Of a DNA stretch of 64,000 nt, positions 61,879 through 64,000 are shown in pieces. Positions within the stretch are counted from its first letter, which is position 1; the number at the start of each line of letters is the position of its first letter. The stretch comes from Rhodospirillaceae bacterium (GTDB lineage Bacteria > Pseudomonadota > Alphaproteobacteria > CACIAM-22H2): the NCBI GenBank assembly GCA_022843945.1, contig JALHMR010000001.1:124001-188000 (forward strand), given 5' to 3'. Below the pieces are notes generated by a model, which saw nothing but the letters and a program-made list of their open reading frames with translations, ran no database searches and was not told where the DNA came from. Position numbers and translations under genes: made by a program.

Positions 61879-64000
61879 TGGTCATCCTCCACCGCGGACC
61901 ATTCCTTGATCCGCGCGAGATGCGCGTAGTCGTTGTAGCGCAGCGCATAGTCTGGCCGTGGGCGCGCCAGGTACGGCGTCGCAGGATCGTCGAAGCGGGC
62001 AATCAGCGCCCGCAAGCCGGCGATCGCCTCCTCGGCGAGCTGGGCCACGGGTGGCATCGGCTTGCCGCGACTGTACTCACCATCGTCCAACGCGATCTCG
62101 CTGCCCGGCGGATTGCTGCCTGTGACATGCCAGTAGCGCAACTGGGAGACCGGGGCCGCCGGCACGCCCGTGAAGCCGCCGGCCTGCACCATGGCCGCCT
62201 CCAGCGGAAGCTGGGGCGCAAAGCCCAGCACGACACGAGAAAGCTCCGGCTTACCCCCGGTTTTGTAGTCGATGATGGCCAGCGTCCCGTCGGCTACCCG
62301 ATCGATACGGTCGGCCCGACCACGGAGCTTGAATTCGCCCCTGGCCATCGCGAGAGAAATCTCGCCTCTCGCCTCGGTTGCCAGCGGCGACGCCTCACGC
62401 CGCCGTACCGCATCGTTGGTGACGAACCAGCGGGCAATCGCTTCGAAACGCGGCCACCAGAACGCCCATACGCTGGGGCGCGTCAGCGCCGGGCTGAAAT
62501 GCCGCCGGCCGATGGCTAGCAGCCGCTCGACGGCATCGTCGGGTAACGCCTTGGGATAGGTGCGTACGAACTCCTCGAGCGCCGCATGGATGAAGATGCC
62601 GCGCTCGGCCGCCCCGGGGTCCGTGTCCAGCGCATCGAGCTTTCGTAGACCCAGCACGTGCCTGGCATAGATGGCGTAGGGATCGCTGAGCCAGGTCTCG
62701 ATCTCGGTGACCGAGAGACGGTCCGGGCGGGCGGCGACGGGCGGCCGTGGCGCCGGCGGACCGGGAGGCGTCACAGGGTCGGCATGATCGAGCTTCTGCT
62801 GCCAGAGCTGCAGATCATCACGGTGCTGCAGCCGCATCTCCAGATGGGCCGCGCGCAGCACGGCATCCAGGCGCTGCAGCCAGCGCGAGGGAACGGTGGG
62901 GGCGCCTTCGACGCGCCCGGCCCGGCTGAGGATCACCGCCGGCGCCATACAAGCCTGGACGAAATCATGCGCCGCCAGACCGATGCGGCGTTCGGGGGCA
63001 GGTAAGCCGAAGGCCTTGCGCATCGGCCGCGACATCCAAGGATCGGCGGTTGCCTCCGCCGGCCACGTGCCTTCGTTCAAGCCACCCAGCACAATGACAT
63101 CGAATGACAGCAGCCGCGCTTCCAGCGGCCCCAGGATGTGCAGCCGTGGATGACCGCCCCAGGCCGGCCGGATCACGCGCCCAGCGAGACAGCCGTCAAA
63201 GAAGGCCGGGTAAGCGGCACCGTGGATCGGAGGGAAATCGCGCGAGGCCTCCGCCAGCTCGGCGACGAATTCGGCGGCGGCCTCGCCAGAGTCGCCCGCC
63301 CAGAGCCTCGCCGCCCCGGTTTCGCTGTCGGAAGCGGCCCAGGCTTCGGCCATCGCCACATGCGCCCGCAGCAACTCGACAGGGGACGTTGTCCCGGCAG
63401 CTTTGTCGGCGAAGGGTCCCGCCGATATCGCCAGGCCCTCCAGCCACGCGACCAGGGTTTCTTCGCCCTCCTCGCGCGCATTGGCAATCAGGGCCTCGAG
63501 CCCAGGTGCGGGTCGCGGCCCGCGTAGCACCGACCGTTCCAGCAGCCTGGCGCGTCGTCTGAACTCGGCCGTCAATAGACCGCCCGCTGCCAGGGGGTGT
63601 TTGAGCACGGCCAGAAGTGGCGCCGGCGGTGTACCCGTCGTCATCGCTTCGGCGAGGAGCCTGAGGAAAACCAGAGTCGGTGTCGCCGCTAGCGGCCGGC
63701 CACCGGAATCGTCAACGGCAATGTCGAAACGTGCCAGTTCGGCGGCCACGCGCCGGGCAAGATCGCGATCGGGCGTCACCAGGGCGGCCGTTCGGCCTTG
63801 TTCCTCGATCGCCTCGCGCAGCGCCAGGGCGATGAGCTGGGCTTCCTCCTGGATATGCGCACCATCCATGCGGACCAGGCCCTCGACCGTGTCGGCGGCA
63901 ATCGAGCCGATGGTCTGCCAGGCACCCGTAGTTTCAGCCGGTCGCAGCGCCGCGGAGATCAGCCGGCGACGCCCGACGATCGGGGACGAGGTGCGACGAT
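61875..64000 (-). CDS. addB: double-strand break repair protein AddB (5' end beyond window)
   Basis: At least 708 codons; the frame stays open to the right edge (RTSSPIVGRRRLISAALRPA). It is UvrD-like but lacks a canonical Walker pair in the visible part; the C-terminal nuclease has LAIIDYKTGGKPE. Only two Cys are visible and none flank the nuclease as in Bacillus AddB (SDPYAIYAR, YALRYNDYAHLAR instead), so no 4Fe-4S staple is expected. ATGA overlap with addA. Confidence 0.95.
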   Translation of the reverse strand, partial: RRTSSPIVGRRRLISAALRPAETTGAWQTIGSIAADTVEGLVRMDGAHIQEEAQLIALALREAIEEQGRTAALVTPDRDLARRVAAELARFDIAVDDSGGRPLAATPTLVFLRLLAEAMTTGTPPAPLLAVLKHPLAAGGLLTAEFRRRARLLERSVLRGPRPAPGLEALIANAREEGEETLVAWLEGLAISAGPFADKAAGTTSPVELLRAHVAMAEAWAASDSETGAARLWAGDSGEAAAEFVAELAEASRDFPPIHGAAYPAFFDGCLAGRVIRPAWGGHPRLHILGPLEARLLSFDVIVLGGLNEGTWPAEATADPWMSRPMRKAFGLPAPERRIGLAAHDFVQACMAPAVILSRAGRVEGAPTVPSRWLQRLDAVLRAAHLEMRLQHRDDLQLWQQKLDHADPVTPPGPPAPRPPVAARPDRLSVTEIETWLSDPYAIYARHVLGLRKLDALDTDPGAAERGIFIHAALEEFVRTYPKALPDDAVERLLAIGRRHFSPALTRPSVWAFWWPRFEAIARWFVTNDAVRRREASPLATEARGEISLAMARGEFKLRGRADRIDRVADGTLAIIDYKTGGKPELSRVVLGFAPQLPLEAAMVQAGGFTGVPAAPVSQLRYWHVTGSNPPGSEIALDDGEYSRGKPMPPVAQLAEEAIAGLRALIARFDDPATPYLARPRPDYALRYNDYAHLARIKEWSAVEDDQ

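Overview
The window is GC-rich, tightly packed bacterial chromosome. Gene content and order point to an alphaproteobacterium, probably a Rhodospirillales relative: kdsD-lptC-lptA-lptB-rpoN-hpf-ptsN, tRNA-Ala-TIGR02300-aroA-cmk-rpsA-sppA-ihfB, pyrF-trpF-trpB-trpA-accD-folC, alphaproteobacterial-type addAB, DUF1150 next to Hsp20, and a homospermidine synthase. The genus cannot be named from the sequence alone.

Layout. 1-9.0 kb holds metabolic and regulatory genes: the start of homospermidine synthase, a small acetyltransferase, a MATE pump, a YeiH-type transporter, a GST, AraC and LysR regulators, a VOC protein, and an SDR whose second half has been replaced by a UTRA effector domain. It also contains palindromic dispersed repeats and a truncated secreted-protein gene. 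9.0-9.8 kb holds infA and cspA. 9.85-13.1 kb is an accessory patchwork of lower GC: two LysE-like 3' tails around an unknown membrane protein, an orphan OmpR-type response regulator with a small membrane protein and a promoter carrying four 11-bp-phased repeats, and a hicB-hicA pair between the intact end of pheT and a second, diverged copy of that end.

13.1-20.3 kb (minus strand) is the classical thrS-infC-rpmI-rplT-pheS-pheT translation cluster. infC has an apparent ATA start, and pheT carries an in-frame palindromic insertion. 20.4-34.3 kb is a mixed region: epimerase and amidohydrolase, two glycosyltransferases, an ABHD10-like hydrolase, oxyR divergent from ahpC-ahpD, a TPR protein, a Rnk-like protein, an SMP-30 lactonase, a second GST, ExoD, VTT-domain and NDUFA9-like proteins.

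34.4-42.4 kb runs from tRNA-Leu and an RNase D-like exonuclease through LPS biosynthesis and transport (kdsD, lptC, lptA, lptB), rpoN, hpf and ptsN, to DUF1150/Hsp20 with a heat-shock-type promoter. 42.6-57.3 kb holds tRNA-Ala, TIGR02300, aroA, cmk, rpsA, sppA, ihfB and lapA, then a three-gene amino-acid cassette (ornithine cyclodeaminase-like, LysE, FAD amine oxidase), then pyrF, trpF, trpB, trpA, accD and folC. A low-GC orphan gene separates folC from trxA. The window closes with addA and most of addB on the minus strand.

Most genes are housekeeping. The most unusual structures are the SDR-UTRA chimera, the pheT 3'-tail duplication around hicBA, the palindrome inside pheT, and the orphan response-regulator cassette with its phased promoter repeats. 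No integrase, transposase, CRISPR array or rRNA gene was seen.
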